Part shown: one piece after another, positions 50,825 to 60,311 of the stretch | How the letters are laid out: every line of letters starts with the position of its first letter | Position numbering within the stretch: the stretch's first letter is position 1 | NCBI RefSeq assembly: GCF_022049065.2 | Contig: NZ_CP095743.1 | Span: forward strand, 2,185,001-2,249,000 | Direction of reading: 5' to 3' | Origin: Niallia sp. Man26 | GTDB taxonomy: Bacteria; Bacillota; Bacilli; Bacillales; Cytobacillaceae | Length of the DNA: 64,000 nucleotides | The notes under the pieces: generated by a model | Seen by the model: only the letters and a program-made list of their open reading frames with translations | What the model was told of the DNA's origin: nothing | The model's database searches: none | Position numbers and translations under genes: made by a program

Positions 50825-51740
50825 TATTGTCACCTGCCACTTTAAACTGGATGATAGAGAAAATAACAATCATAATAACAATGGCATAAGAAACCGTTGC
50901 CGCATACCCAAAGTCTGGGGTGTATTTAAAGGAGAGATTATAAATGTACTGGGATATCGTCATCGTGGCGTTCCCTGGCCCTCCCTGGGTTATATTCATA
51001 ACTTCATCAAACAGTTGGAGTGTGCCAATTGTAGAAGTAATCGATGTAAATAAAATGATCGGCTTCAGCATTGGAATTGTAATCTTAAAAAAGGTTTGAA
51101 TGCTAGATGCACCGTCCATTTTAGCTGCTTCATAAATAGACTGGTCGACATTTTGTAATGCAGATAAATAGAAAATCATGTTATAGCCAGTCCAGCGCCA
51201 AGTGATTGCTGCAATAATGGCGATTTTGGCCCAAAAAGGATCTGTCAGCCACTGAATGGGCTCGGAGATAATAGAAACCTTTAATAAGAACATATTGATA
51301 ATGCCATCATTACCGAATAAATATTTAAAAATAACCGAGTAAGCTACCAATGAAGTTACACATGGCAAAAAGATAGCCGTCCGGAATACACCTTTAAACT
51401 TTAACGTCTTATCATTTAACAGAACGGAGATAAATAATGCCAGCAGTATCATTACTGGAACTTGGATAATGAGATAGATAACCGTGTTTTTCACTGTTGT
51501 CAGAAAAGTCGGGTCCTTAAATAACCGGACATAATTATCAAAACCGACAAAGGTCAGGTTAGTGCCTGTTCCTGATTGAAGGGACAAGATAAAAGCTTGC
51601 ACCATTGGATAAAAATAAAATAAACAAATCATGGCCGCGGCAATAGTTATAAAAGACCAACCGATCGCATTATTTTTTGTGCGCAGGCTTCTGGAAGTTC
51701 TTGCTGTCTGAAGATCCTGATTCGTTCTAGCTGGAATCAC
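50817..51740 (-). CDS. ABC sugar transporter permease 1 (MalF-type)
   Basis: A 307-residue CUT1 permease with six membrane segments after an N-terminal tail of about 25 residues. The EAA loop is IYEAAKMDGASSIQTFFKITIPML. It pairs with the second permease, overlapping at its stop. The substrate-binding protein gene precedes it by 80 bases, with a hairpin between them that may lower permease expression relative to the binding protein. Confidence 0.9.
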   Translation of the reverse strand: MIPARTNQDLQTARTSRSLRTKNNAIGWSFITIAAAMICLFYFYPMVQAFILSLQSGTGTNLTFVGFDNYVRLFKDPTFLTTVKNTVIYLIIQVPVMILLALFISVLLNDKTLKFKGVFRTAIFLPCVTSLVAYSVIFKYLFGNDGIINMFLLKVSIISEPIQWLTDPFWAKIAIIAAITWRWTGYNMIFYLSALQNVDQSIYEAAKMDGASSIQTFFKITIPMLKPIILFTSITSTIGTLQLFDEVMNITQGGPGNATMTISQYIYNLSFKYTPDFGYAATVSYAIVIMIVIFSIIQFKVAGDNND

Positions 51741-51772
51741 AACTCAACACTCCTTGCATTCTGTAATAAAAG

Positions 51773-51808
51773 AGAGCCTTGGTATTTAGTAAGAAAATCC
51801 AAGGCTCT
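51773..51808 (-). terminator. hairpin between binding protein and permease genes
   Basis: AGAGCCTTGG pairs perfectly with CCAAGGCTCT around a 16-base loop between the co-directional genes. Only a short TTT follows, so it is more likely a partial terminator or mRNA-stabilising hairpin that lets the binding protein be made in excess. Confidence 0.65.
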
Positions 51809-51821
51809 AAAGTTTACTCGA

Positions 51822-53111
51822 TTATTTAATCTGCGCCTCTGCCTGCTTTTGGGCATCCTCTAGGGCAGTATCAAGAGCTTTACCTTTTAAGTAGTTTTGA
51901 GCCTCTACGACAAGCAGATCTTCAATGGCATATGTGTGCAGTCCATAGTTAATTTGCGGGATTTGCTCTGTCCAGTTCGCAAAATCCGCGATGACTTGCT
52001 GACCATTAAAGAAATCATCTGCTTCTTGATATGCTTCACCTTCCACTGCTGGAGAATAAGTGCCGATAGCACCTACTTCTTTATTCAATGTTTGGTAAAA
52101 ATCAACATTAGAGCCAAACGTTTTCGCTAGGAATTCAGCTGCTTTTTCTTTTCCAGGAACATTTAGAACATACCAAGAGCTTCCGCCTAAGTTAGTAGCA
52201 TTAATGGAGCTTTCCACATCTGGCAAGCGCGGCATAGAAACAACTGCCCATTTACCAGCTTGAGAGCTTTCTGCTTTAACAGATGGAGTAATCCAGTTTC
52301 CTGATGGAACTGTGGCTACTTCACCGCTATTGAAACCTGCTAAAAATTGACTCCAGTCCGAAACAGGTGAAACAATATCTGCATCCAATAGTGCTTTATA
52401 TGTTTCAAACGCTGTCTTTAAAGCTGTATTTCCCGATAAGTCAGGCGTCACACCATCTTCCTTTGTATACCATGATCCAGCAGACTGAATCATCATACGA
52501 ATCAAACCAAGATCATTAGGGTCTTGTGTAAGCATGTTTTTGCCTGTTGCTTCCTTCACCTTTTTGCCGATTTCAATATACTCATTCCAATCAATATCCT
52601 TTAAGTCATCCACTGTATAGCCAGCTTGCTCTAAATAATCTGTTCTGACATACAAACCTGCTACCCCTGTATCAAATGGGAGACCATAGTTTTTGCCGTC
52701 TACACTTGTAGGTGCAATTTTATATTGAGCGAAATCCTCTTGCTTAAAAGAATCACTCAACTCATAGAACATGTCTGGATATGCTTGAAGAAAGCTTTGT
52801 GCACGATAATCCTCAATTAGGACTATATTTGGCAGCCCCTTCGTCGTTCCTGAGCTTAAAGACGTATTAAGCTTTTGAATGATATCATCTTGAGCGTTTT
52901 CCATTACTTCAATATCAAGGTCAGCATTTTCAGCGGCATAGGAATCTACTGCCAAGTTCATCGCCTTAATGTTGAAGTTAGGATCCCAAGCCCATACCGT
53001 AATTTTATTTGTATCCTTAGAGTCTCCTGAAGCATTCTCTGTATTGGAGCCAGATGAACAGGCTGCCAAAAGTAGAACGCTGGCTAGTATTAGTGCAAGA
53101 ATCTTTTTCAT
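51822..53111 (-). CDS. ABC sugar transporter substrate-binding lipoprotein
   Basis: A 429-residue extracellular lipoprotein. The signal ILALILASVLLLAACSSGSN contains the lipobox LAAC, so Cys18 would be acylated and the protein anchored to the membrane outer face. The mature part is a family 1 solute-binding protein (ITVWAWDPNFNIKAMNLA, then LPFDTGVAGLYVRTDYLE). It delivers its sugar to the downstream CUT1 permeases. The company of a GH2 beta-galactosidase suggests beta-galactosyl oligosaccharides. The gene is led by a consensus cre site and a two-component system. Confidence 0.9.
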   Translation of the reverse strand: MKKILALILASVLLLAACSSGSNTENASGDSKDTNKITVWAWDPNFNIKAMNLAVDSYAAENADLDIEVMENAQDDIIQKLNTSLSSGTTKGLPNIVLIEDYRAQSFLQAYPDMFYELSDSFKQEDFAQYKIAPTSVDGKNYGLPFDTGVAGLYVRTDYLEQAGYTVDDLKDIDWNEYIEIGKKVKEATGKNMLTQDPNDLGLIRMMIQSAGSWYTKEDGVTPDLSGNTALKTAFETYKALLDADIVSPVSDWSQFLAGFNSGEVATVPSGNWITPSVKAESSQAGKWAVVSMPRLPDVESSINATNLGGSSWYVLNVPGKEKAAEFLAKTFGSNVDFYQTLNKEVGAIGTYSPAVEGEAYQEADDFFNGQQVIADFANWTEQIPQINYGLHTYAIEDLLVVEAQNYLKGKALDTALEDAQKQAEAQIK

Positions 53112-53139
53112 CGATTTCCCCCCAAGTATGAATATTATT

Positions 53140-53153
53140 TGTAAGCGTTATCA
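53140..53153. promoter_or_regulatory. cre site (CcpA) ahead of the ABC sugar operon
   Basis: TGTAAGCGTTATCA matches the cre consensus TGWAARCGYTWNCW at every position. It lies 28 bases upstream of the binding-protein ATG, where CcpA would block transcription. A TTGTAAG/CTTACAA inverted repeat also brackets it. Confidence 0.75.
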
Positions 53154-53278
53154 CTTACAACTATTATGTTATCATCCTATTGGGGTGCATCGTTAGGAAG
53201 ATATTTTTGTGTTTTTGTAGTATTTTCACAAAAATGAATCCGCTTCCAATGTTCAAATAGGACTTTTTTTAGATTTTA

Positions 53279-55042
53279 TTATTTTCTTTGAACAGGAAGG
53301 GTGATTCGTACCTTTGTTCCTTCGCCAACCTCACTGGAAATTTCCACGCCGTATGATTCGCCATAGATGAGCTGAATCCGCTCATGCACATTTCTTATGC
53401 CAATGCCAGAAAACTGCTGCTTCCGTTTTGTTTGCGGAAGATGCTCATCAGCTATTACCATCCCATCCCCATTATCAACAATTTCACAAATCAAACAGTC
53501 GCCCTCATGCCATACAAGAACATGAATATACCCTTGCGGTTTATGGATAAAGCCATGAAAAAAGGAATTTTCCATAAACGGCTGCAAAATTAGCTTTGGG
53601 ATCAGAATGTCGTGACAGTTCGGTGCAACAAAATAATTCACCTTAACGGAATCGCCATAGCGCTTCTGATTAATAAGCACATAATTGCGCAAATTATTTA
53701 TTTCCTGATCTACGGTAATCGTCTCATTTACATCACCAATTGTATTTTGCAATAAGGATATGAGCGAATTAATCATTGCTTCTGTTTCGGCAATATTGCC
53801 TTTACTTGCAATAAATTTAATGGATGCGAGTGTATTGTACAAAAAGTGGGGATTAATTTGCTGCTGTAAGGCAGCAAGCTCAGCATTCCGCCGTTGTTTC
53901 TGTGACAGTACGAGCTGATCGACATACTCATGTAATTCATCAAGCATGGAATTAAAGGCAATACCAATCTTTCGAGTTTCATATGTTCCTGAAACAGCAA
54001 CATATTCATCAAAGTCATAATCTGATGCACTCTCAATTTGTTTGACAAGACTGGACAAAGAATTCGTCAGCCTTCTTGAAACAAGGAGAACGATAAACAG
54101 CGCTGCGATAACAATGCTTAATGAAATAAGCATAATTTTTTTCTTATCAATTAAATCACCAAAAGCTGTATGCTTATCAATGATATTGAACATGTACATA
54201 TCAAAGGCTGGTACATATTCCATCATCATTATTTGCTCCTTACCCATAAACTCCCCTATCAGATAATCATCATGATCACTATTGCCAAGCTCTGAGGCAT
54301 ACTCTTTTAGCTCTTTAGAGGTGCTGCCGACTTTTTCTGACAAGCTGCTTGAGACAATGACGCCTTCTTTATCAACTAAAAAAACATCATTGCCTGGACT
54401 TGTATAACTAGAGTAAAATTTCCGAAATTCGTTTTCTCGTATAGATATATAAGCCGCTCCGTAAGTATATCCAGACCTATTCACAAGTCCCCGTGAAGCA
54501 ACAATATAGCTGCCGCTCTCATCATCATTTAGCCGCTTGTCATATTGATAGATTAATCTGTTCGGGTTTTCAGCCGTTTTCTCCGCTAAACTGCTTTCCT
54601 TTAACTCTGTATCAGTAATTGGCCAAAACGTTCTGTCGTTTGTCGCATAGCTCAGACCATTTGCACCAACTACAATAATGCCAACCTCATATGCTGCCAT
54701 ATTGGGTTCAACCCGTTTAATTAATTGGCTCATCTGATAGATGGACTGAAACTGTACTGCATTTGTTTCCCTTTTTTCTGTCAATATGTCCTTTATGGCA
54801 ATGCTTTGCTGTATGCTGTTAGTTGCAAGAACGACTGAATAATGATATTTCTCGTAACTTTCTTTCACTTGATTCATCACCTTCGCATTCGTAATACTGA
54901 ATTTATCGAAAAAGAATTGTTCACTCATGCGAATTGTTGTCCATGTGATGGTGATGGATACGATGATGATAATCATTACAGTAATCAAGGACATCGTAAT
55001 AAATAAATTGCTGTGTCTAAAACGTTCAGGAATTAGCTTCAT
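53279..55042 (-). CDS. YesM-type sensor histidine kinase
   Basis: A 587-residue two-pass kinase. An N-terminal helix (12-35), an extracellular dCache-like domain (40-300), a second helix (about 305-325) and HAMP precede a His_kinase domain with ELAALQQQINPHFLYNTLASI and a HATPase domain (QPFMENSFFHGF, DNGDGM, GIGIRNVHERI). It is the partner of the YesN-type regulator 7 bases upstream and senses an extracellular sugar or breakdown product. It controls the ABC-lacZ operon downstream. Confidence 0.92.
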   Translation of the reverse strand: MKLIPERFRHSNLFITMSLITVMIIIIVSITITWTTIRMSEQFFFDKFSITNAKVMNQVKESYEKYHYSVVLATNSIQQSIAIKDILTEKRETNAVQFQSIYQMSQLIKRVEPNMAAYEVGIIVVGANGLSYATNDRTFWPITDTELKESSLAEKTAENPNRLIYQYDKRLNDDESGSYIVASRGLVNRSGYTYGAAYISIRENEFRKFYSSYTSPGNDVFLVDKEGVIVSSSLSEKVGSTSKELKEYASELGNSDHDDYLIGEFMGKEQIMMMEYVPAFDMYMFNIIDKHTAFGDLIDKKKIMLISLSIVIAALFIVLLVSRRLTNSLSSLVKQIESASDYDFDEYVAVSGTYETRKIGIAFNSMLDELHEYVDQLVLSQKQRRNAELAALQQQINPHFLYNTLASIKFIASKGNIAETEAMINSLISLLQNTIGDVNETITVDQEINNLRNYVLINQKRYGDSVKVNYFVAPNCHDILIPKLILQPFMENSFFHGFIHKPQGYIHVLVWHEGDCLICEIVDNGDGMVIADEHLPQTKRKQQFSGIGIRNVHERIQLIYGESYGVEISSEVGEGTKVRITLPVQRK

Positions 55043-55049
55043 AGTATGC

Positions 55050-56564
55050 TCAACTCTTTTCCACCCATTGCCTGCGCCTGAACTGGCTCGGTGATAATCC
55101 TGTCATCTTTTTGAAAACTTTACAGAAATAGCTGTGGTCTGAATAGCCGACAATTCCGCTGATTTCTGAAATTGGTGCAGTGCCTGCAACAAGAAGCTTA
55201 GATGCCTCTTCTATTCTAACTCTGTTAAGGTACTCGCTGAAGCCTTCTTTCATATGTGTTGAAAAATAGCTGGATAAATAGGATGGATTAAAATGAAAAT
55301 GCTGCGCTACATTAGTAAGTGTCAAAGGCTCACGATAATGCTCATTCATATATGCAATGATGTTTTTGATATTGACATTTTCCGGCTTCGTTTTTACTGT
55401 ATTAATTACCGTTTTTGTATCACGCAAAAAACACTCCAGCTTTTTAACAACTTCTTCTGCACTATTTGCCTCTTCTATTCCTTTCAAGTAAACATATTTC
55501 GACTGTTCCAAGCTATGAATCTCATATTCCATATTGCTAAGCAGGATGGTGATATTAAAAATAATATTGCTAAAAAAAGACTTATACTCATACACATCCA
55601 ATGTATACATAGAAGAAATAGCTGCAACATGATCCTCCAAATAAGCAAAAGCAGAATCAAAGCGTTTACATTTAAATTCATTAATAAACCAGTCTAAATG
55701 AAATTTCTCCAGGTCTGTCACAGTGATATGCAAATGTTGTACAGTGAGAACCGGAATATCTGGAAAGTAAAAGCTGCATTTTATTAATTTTAGAATTTCT
55801 TCTTTATATATCTTTCCTATTTGCATAAAATCCTCAAATTCTCCACTTACTATCAATTGAAGATTGTATTTTATGGCCACTGTGTTTTCCAAAAAAGAGT
55901 GCAGTGCTTTAAAATTGTCCCCGTTAATAAGGAGGATGTTGTCTGTAATAAAGCAGATATAGCCTTGTTCGCTTAAACCACTGTTAATCCATGTTTTAAC
56001 AGCAGAAGACAGTTCTCCTGTTCCGTCTCTCTGCTCAACTGAAACGAGACAATACTTCCTATGCAAAAAGCGATCTGTTAGTTTAAGAGAATGTTCCACT
56101 TCATAGCCTGACAGCATTTTTCGGACAGCATTCGCAACAAAGGTATTCAAAGCCTCCTCTTCATCTATTTTGCGAGCAGGCAGCCTTTTTTTCATCTTTC
56201 TCAACACAGCTAACAAACTTTCTGCATCTAGCTTTGGCTTTAGAATATAATCTAGAACCCCATTTTGAAAAGTTGAGCGCACATAATCAAAATCGCCAAA
56301 GCTGCTTAACACTACCACTTCAATATGAGGATATTTCTCCTTCACAATTCTCGTTAATTCTTCTCCATCCATTATTGGCATAACAATATCAGTAATGATA
56401 AAATCCGGCTTTACAACCTCTATTAAATCAAGAGCTTCCTGCCCATGCGCTGCCTCGCCGACAATTTCAAAGCCTTCTTGTTCCCAATTGACGTAATGCT
56501 TAATCCCCTGCCTTATCAGAATTTCATCATCAACAATAAGCAATCGGCCTCGTTCTAATGCCAT
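55050..56564 (-). CDS. YesN-type response regulator (receiver + AraC domain)
   Basis: A 504-residue protein from the ATG at 56564 (GGGGGG upstream). The receiver domain begins LLIVDDEILIRQG, with phospho-acceptor Asp in DFIITDIVMPIMDGEEL and KPKLD (Lys). A poorly conserved linker (about 140-400) leads to an AraC helix-turn-helix (NVAQHFHFNPSYLSSYFSTHMKEGFSEYLNRVRIEEASKLL, EISGIVGYSDHSYFCKVFKKMTG). It is the first gene of regulator-kinase-importer-lacZ and is likely the activator of the sugar-uptake operon. Confidence 0.92.
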   Translation of the reverse strand: MALERGRLLIVDDEILIRQGIKHYVNWEQEGFEIVGEAAHGQEALDLIEVVKPDFIITDIVMPIMDGEELTRIVKEKYPHIEVVVLSSFGDFDYVRSTFQNGVLDYILKPKLDAESLLAVLRKMKKRLPARKIDEEEALNTFVANAVRKMLSGYEVEHSLKLTDRFLHRKYCLVSVEQRDGTGELSSAVKTWINSGLSEQGYICFITDNILLINGDNFKALHSFLENTVAIKYNLQLIVSGEFEDFMQIGKIYKEEILKLIKCSFYFPDIPVLTVQHLHITVTDLEKFHLDWFINEFKCKRFDSAFAYLEDHVAAISSMYTLDVYEYKSFFSNIIFNITILLSNMEYEIHSLEQSKYVYLKGIEEANSAEEVVKKLECFLRDTKTVINTVKTKPENVNIKNIIAYMNEHYREPLTLTNVAQHFHFNPSYLSSYFSTHMKEGFSEYLNRVRIEEASKLLVAGTAPISEISGIVGYSDHSYFCKVFKKMTGLSPSQFRRRQWVEKS

Positions 56565-56919
56565 TGGTTTCCCCCCTGACGGTGAGTATGTGTTAACAAA
56601 AAGCAGACATTCCCGGCTTATCAATGAAGCCTTTCCTTTAGCTCATTCACTCTAAAAATAGTGTGCTAATTCATCCTATGTAGATTGATCCTTTTATAGG
56701 TTTCCTTATATTAGCATCGTTGCAAATTGGTTTAATTGCCCCCTTCCGCCGCTTTCCATTAAGTATATCACGTGTTTTATACGGTATTAACTAAAAAAAT
56801 GAGAGAACGCATCGGAAAGTTATCGTATTTATCAGCAACAAAAAAAGCATAGTCTTAAGTAAACTACGCTTTTCTTAAACACTTCTGTATTATTATGGAC
56901 CGCTTGTTTATCTATGCTA
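56565..56919. other. intergenic region without an open gene
   Basis: This 355-base stretch holds the terminator of the downstream MFS gene at 56843-56873 and the promoter of the YesN-type regulator. I see no credible ORF, RNA gene or repeat in it. Confidence 0.5.
56843..56873 (-). terminator. terminator of the DHA2 MFS gene
   Basis: AAAAGCATAGT pairs with ACTACGCTTTT with one mismatch around nine bases, with T4 beyond on the minus strand. Confidence 0.65.
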
Positions 56920-58332
56920 TTAAGAATTAACAGATACTTCCTTGACCTTCGCTGCTGATTTATCTTTTGGCAGCTTAAGTGATAACAGAAATCCTAACCC
57001 GCTAACTACTGTAATAACCAAAAAAGTTATTCCTAACGCCATTTGTTCCGAACTTAAATGGTTGTCAAGGCTTGTGTAAAAAGAGACTAATATCGATATT
57101 CCAACAGAACCTGCTATCGAGGTCAAGGTACTATACACAGCTACCCCATGTCTGAATAGGTGTTGAGGCAATATATTCATAGCACCTGTTTGAACTGGCG
57201 TCATCAGCATACCAATCCCAACCATTCTTATCGTATATAAGATAACAAGGAGCAGAATTGACTTTTCTATATTTAAGATACTTAAAGGGATTGTACATAG
57301 TGTAATAACCCCGAATCCAAGAACGACAAGCAATTTCACCCCAACTTTATCAGTGATTCGTCCAACAAATGGTGATATCAGCCCCATTAATGCCGCACCT
57401 GGCAGCAAAATAAGTCCTGAAGTAAGGGCAGAAACTCCCTCCACATTTTGCGTATATAACGGGACAATAGTTTCTGTACCAAACATTGTTCCAAATGCAA
57501 TCGCAATCAGTATGCTAGAAACTGTAAATGTTTTGTATTTAAATACTCTAAATTCAAGCATTGGCTGAGCAAGCTTTAATTGTCTTTTCACTAACAATAT
57601 TAGTGCAACAATTCCGATACTGACCCATGCATAAGTAATCAGGCTTCCCCAGCCTATCGATCCTGCAAGACTGAGTCCATATAGAATTCCTCCGAAAGCA
57701 AGGCTTGATAATATAATGGAAAGACTATCAATACGCTCATCTTTATTTGTTTCTGTCACATTCTTTAGTGTTACAAGCGAAAAAATTAACACTATTAAAA
57801 GCATTGGGAGAGTACCGTAAAACAGATAGCGCCATGATAAAACATCTACAACTCCTCCAGCTAAGGAGGGACCGATTGCAGGGGCAAAACAGATTACTAG
57901 AACAAGCAAGCCCATGGCACTTCCCCGCTTCTCTTTTGGAGTTATTGTTAAGATGATATTGGAGACTAACGGCATCATAATGCCCGCACCGATAGCTTGA
58001 ATAAATCTTGCCATTAGCAGCATCGAAAAGGAAAAGGACAAAGCTCCTAATATAGTGCCTATTAAAAAAATGATTACAGCAGAAAAGAATAATTGCCTTG
58101 TTGTAAACCTGGCAATTAAAAATGCTGAGATAGGAACGACAATTCCATTTGTTAGCATAAAGGATGTGATAAGCCATTGTGCATTATTGGCATCTGTATG
58201 AAACTCCTCCATAATTTGCGGCAATGCTGTAATTAATAATGTTTGATTTAAGACTGCAATAAAAGTACCGACTAATAATAAGGTCATTAATATTTTTCTG
58301 TTGTGTATCGTTATAGTGGTTGATTCGTTCAT
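56920..58332 (-). CDS. MFS drug-efflux transporter (14-TMS DHA2, EmrB/LmrB-like)
   Basis: A 470-residue protein with 14 membrane segments. LNQTLLITALPQIMEEFHTDANNAQWLITSFMLTNGIVVPISAFL is the standard DHA2 opening, followed by FIQAIGAGIMMPLVSNIILTITPKEKRGSAMG and motif C CFAPAIGPSLAGGVV. These pumps export lincosamides, dyes or other lipophilic drugs. No regulator is adjacent. It is a single gene with its own terminator. Confidence 0.87.
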   Translation of the reverse strand: MNESTTITIHNRKILMTLLLVGTFIAVLNQTLLITALPQIMEEFHTDANNAQWLITSFMLTNGIVVPISAFLIARFTTRQLFFSAVIIFLIGTILGALSFSFSMLLMARFIQAIGAGIMMPLVSNIILTITPKEKRGSAMGLLVLVICFAPAIGPSLAGGVVDVLSWRYLFYGTLPMLLIVLIFSLVTLKNVTETNKDERIDSLSIILSSLAFGGILYGLSLAGSIGWGSLITYAWVSIGIVALILLVKRQLKLAQPMLEFRVFKYKTFTVSSILIAIAFGTMFGTETIVPLYTQNVEGVSALTSGLILLPGAALMGLISPFVGRITDKVGVKLLVVLGFGVITLCTIPLSILNIEKSILLLVILYTIRMVGIGMLMTPVQTGAMNILPQHLFRHGVAVYSTLTSIAGSVGISILVSFYTSLDNHLSSEQMALGITFLVITVVSGLGFLLSLKLPKDKSAAKVKEVSVNS

Positions 58333-58515
58333 CTTGTGCCCTCATTTCTGATTACATATAATTTACAACTCTCTTTCATTTTAGCGATTATCTTTTAAAA
58401 GGACTTTCTCATCCTTTTTCACAAAGTATTAAATTTTTATCCTTCCTTTACTGCTCCCTTATTTAGATTAAAAATTTATGGTCATTTTTTAATCTCTCGT
58501 ACAAAGACATAAAAA

Positions 58516-58575
58516 AACACGCATTTATTTATCCCCTTTGCTTGCTAAAAGAAGGTTCAAAAAGAACTGCGTGTT
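58516..58575 (-). terminator. probable long-loop terminator of the GPH symporter gene
   Basis: AACACGCA (58516-58523) pairs with TGCGTGTT (58568-58575) across 44 bases, followed on the minus strand by T7. The loop holds a small internal hairpin. The shape is unusual, so confidence is modest. Confidence 0.45.
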
Positions 58576-58592
58576 ATGATAACCCTTACATT

Positions 58593-60026
58593 TTATTTAT
58601 TGTCTTTATTGAGATGTTTTTCATCTAAGCTTTCTCTAATTTTCGCTGCCTTTTCTTCTGTTAAGCCATACAATTTAACTGGAATAATAGCTAACAAGAA
58701 CAAGATGGCTGGAGCAATATTAACTACTAGATTGATGCCGTTCATCGCTTCTGCGGTTTGTTCTGCATTGGCAACATACCCAAAAAATCCTAGTAACGAA
58801 ACAGTTGCTGCACCGCCAATAGCACTGGCAAATTTCGTAGCAATACTCGTTGCAGCGTAAGCGGTACCATCTGCACGCACCCCTTTTTTATCCTCCATTT
58901 CATCAATCGCATCAGGCACCATCGCAATTACAAGTGGAATACCGAATTGCGTTAGTCCAAAAATGAATGTCCCTATTAATAGTAACGGTATATTATTAAA
59001 ATCTACAAAATATAAAAGAAGAAGTGAAAGAGATGCTAAACTGTAAGAGATGTATAACATATTTTTTTTGCCAATGTTTTTAGCAAATCTTGCAAATACG
59101 ATAATCCCGATAGCTGCGCCTATGGCTGGTAAAGGCATGAATAGCGCAATTAAATCCATCCTTTTTATAACATATAGGTAGTAATAAATCTGCACTCCCA
59201 TTCTGCCAAAAAAGGCGGTTAAGGAAACTAACAATATAAAGAATATACATATTAAGGATTTACTCGTAACAATAGCTGCAAGGGAATCTTTAATAGATAT
59301 TTTATTTTTATTTATCGGCTGAACCACTTCCTTACATTTGAAAAATACCATATAAAACAGCGGGATAGCAATTACTGAGAGAACAAGCGCTGTCATGGTA
59401 TATCCTTTTGCCGTTATTTGCTCTCCTGTGCCTCCACTAAAAAACAAGATTAATGGCATAGAGATAACAGCAAGCAACACACTGCCTAGGTTTGTGAAAA
59501 GCATCCTGAAGGAGCTTAATGCTGTGCGTTCACCAGAATCTTTTGACATTACTGCAGCTAAAGATCCATAAGGTAAATTAACAACTGTATATAACAGCCC
59601 TAAACCGATATACGTAAACAAAGCCCAGGCAATTTTAGCTTCCGTATTTCCGCCAAAACCAGGAGCTGTGAAGGCAAGTACACTGAATAAAGCGAGAAAT
59701 GGTGTCCCATATAATATATATGGTCTGAATCTGCCATATTTTGATTTTGTACGATCTGCTAAAACACCAATCATCGGATCTTTAACTCCATCTAAGATTC
59801 GAGCAACTAACATAATCATCGCAACAATTGCTGGTGTAAACCCAACTACGTCCGTATAAAAAATCGTAAGATAGGAACCGCTGAAGCTCCAAAATAGCTG
59901 ACTTGCAAAATCTCCTAAACCATAGCTAATTTTGGTTGAGAAAGACAGTCTTTCCTTATCCTTCACGATTATGCTCTGTGAACTTATACTCTCTGTAACA
60001 GCATTACCATCCAAGCCTTTGCTCAT
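58593..60026 (-). CDS. GPH-family glycoside symporter of the C-glycoside cluster
   Basis: A 477-residue transporter. After about 30 soluble residues it shows FSTKISYGLGDFASQLFWSFSGSYLTIFYTDVVGF and DGVKDPMIGVLADRTKSKYGRFRPYILYGTP, the canonical GPH signature. AAGGGGG precedes the ATG. It sits directly downstream of the three-gene oxidoreductase/DUF6379/isomerase operon, separated by that operon's terminator and a cre-like site. It likely imports the glycoside that those enzymes process. Confidence 0.88.
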   Translation of the reverse strand: MSKGLDGNAVTESISSQSIIVKDKERLSFSTKISYGLGDFASQLFWSFSGSYLTIFYTDVVGFTPAIVAMIMLVARILDGVKDPMIGVLADRTKSKYGRFRPYILYGTPFLALFSVLAFTAPGFGGNTEAKIAWALFTYIGLGLLYTVVNLPYGSLAAVMSKDSGERTALSSFRMLFTNLGSVLLAVISMPLILFFSGGTGEQITAKGYTMTALVLSVIAIPLFYMVFFKCKEVVQPINKNKISIKDSLAAIVTSKSLICIFFILLVSLTAFFGRMGVQIYYYLYVIKRMDLIALFMPLPAIGAAIGIIVFARFAKNIGKKNMLYISYSLASLSLLLLYFVDFNNIPLLLIGTFIFGLTQFGIPLVIAMVPDAIDEMEDKKGVRADGTAYAATSIATKFASAIGGAATVSLLGFFGYVANAEQTAEAMNGINLVVNIAPAILFLLAIIPVKLYGLTEEKAAKIRESLDEKHLNKDNK

Positions 60027-60110
60027 TTATACTTACCCCCTTATATTATATAAATCTTCCAAATCAGTTCACTATTATAATCTCTTCCTCTCTGCCTTGT
60101 ATTTACAATA

Positions 60111-60126
60111 AGTTAAGCGCTTACTT
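60111..60126. promoter_or_regulatory. cre-like site ahead of the GPH symporter
   Basis: The palindromic TTAAGCGCTTA core matches 12 of 14 cre positions (GTTAAGCGCTTACT). It lies about 85 bases upstream of the symporter ATG. Only the first two bases differ from consensus. Confidence 0.45.
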
Positions 60127-60272
60127 AATCATATTGTATATACATCACCCTCCTGCAGATATCCTTTTTTTACACTGTTAGCACATGATATTTAATCTAA
60201 TAAATATCTGTTTTTACAATGGGTTAAAAATTGCATACTGCTTTTACCTAACGTTTTGTCAGCAAAAAAAAG

Positions 60273-60291
60273 CCCATACTTTTAGTATGGG
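60273..60291 (-). terminator. terminator of the C-glycoside operon
   Basis: CCCATACT pairs perfectly with AGTATGGG over 8 bp with a TTT loop, followed on the minus strand by eight T residues. Confidence 0.78.
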
Positions 60292-60311
60292 AGCTTACCG
60301 AGCAATCAATA

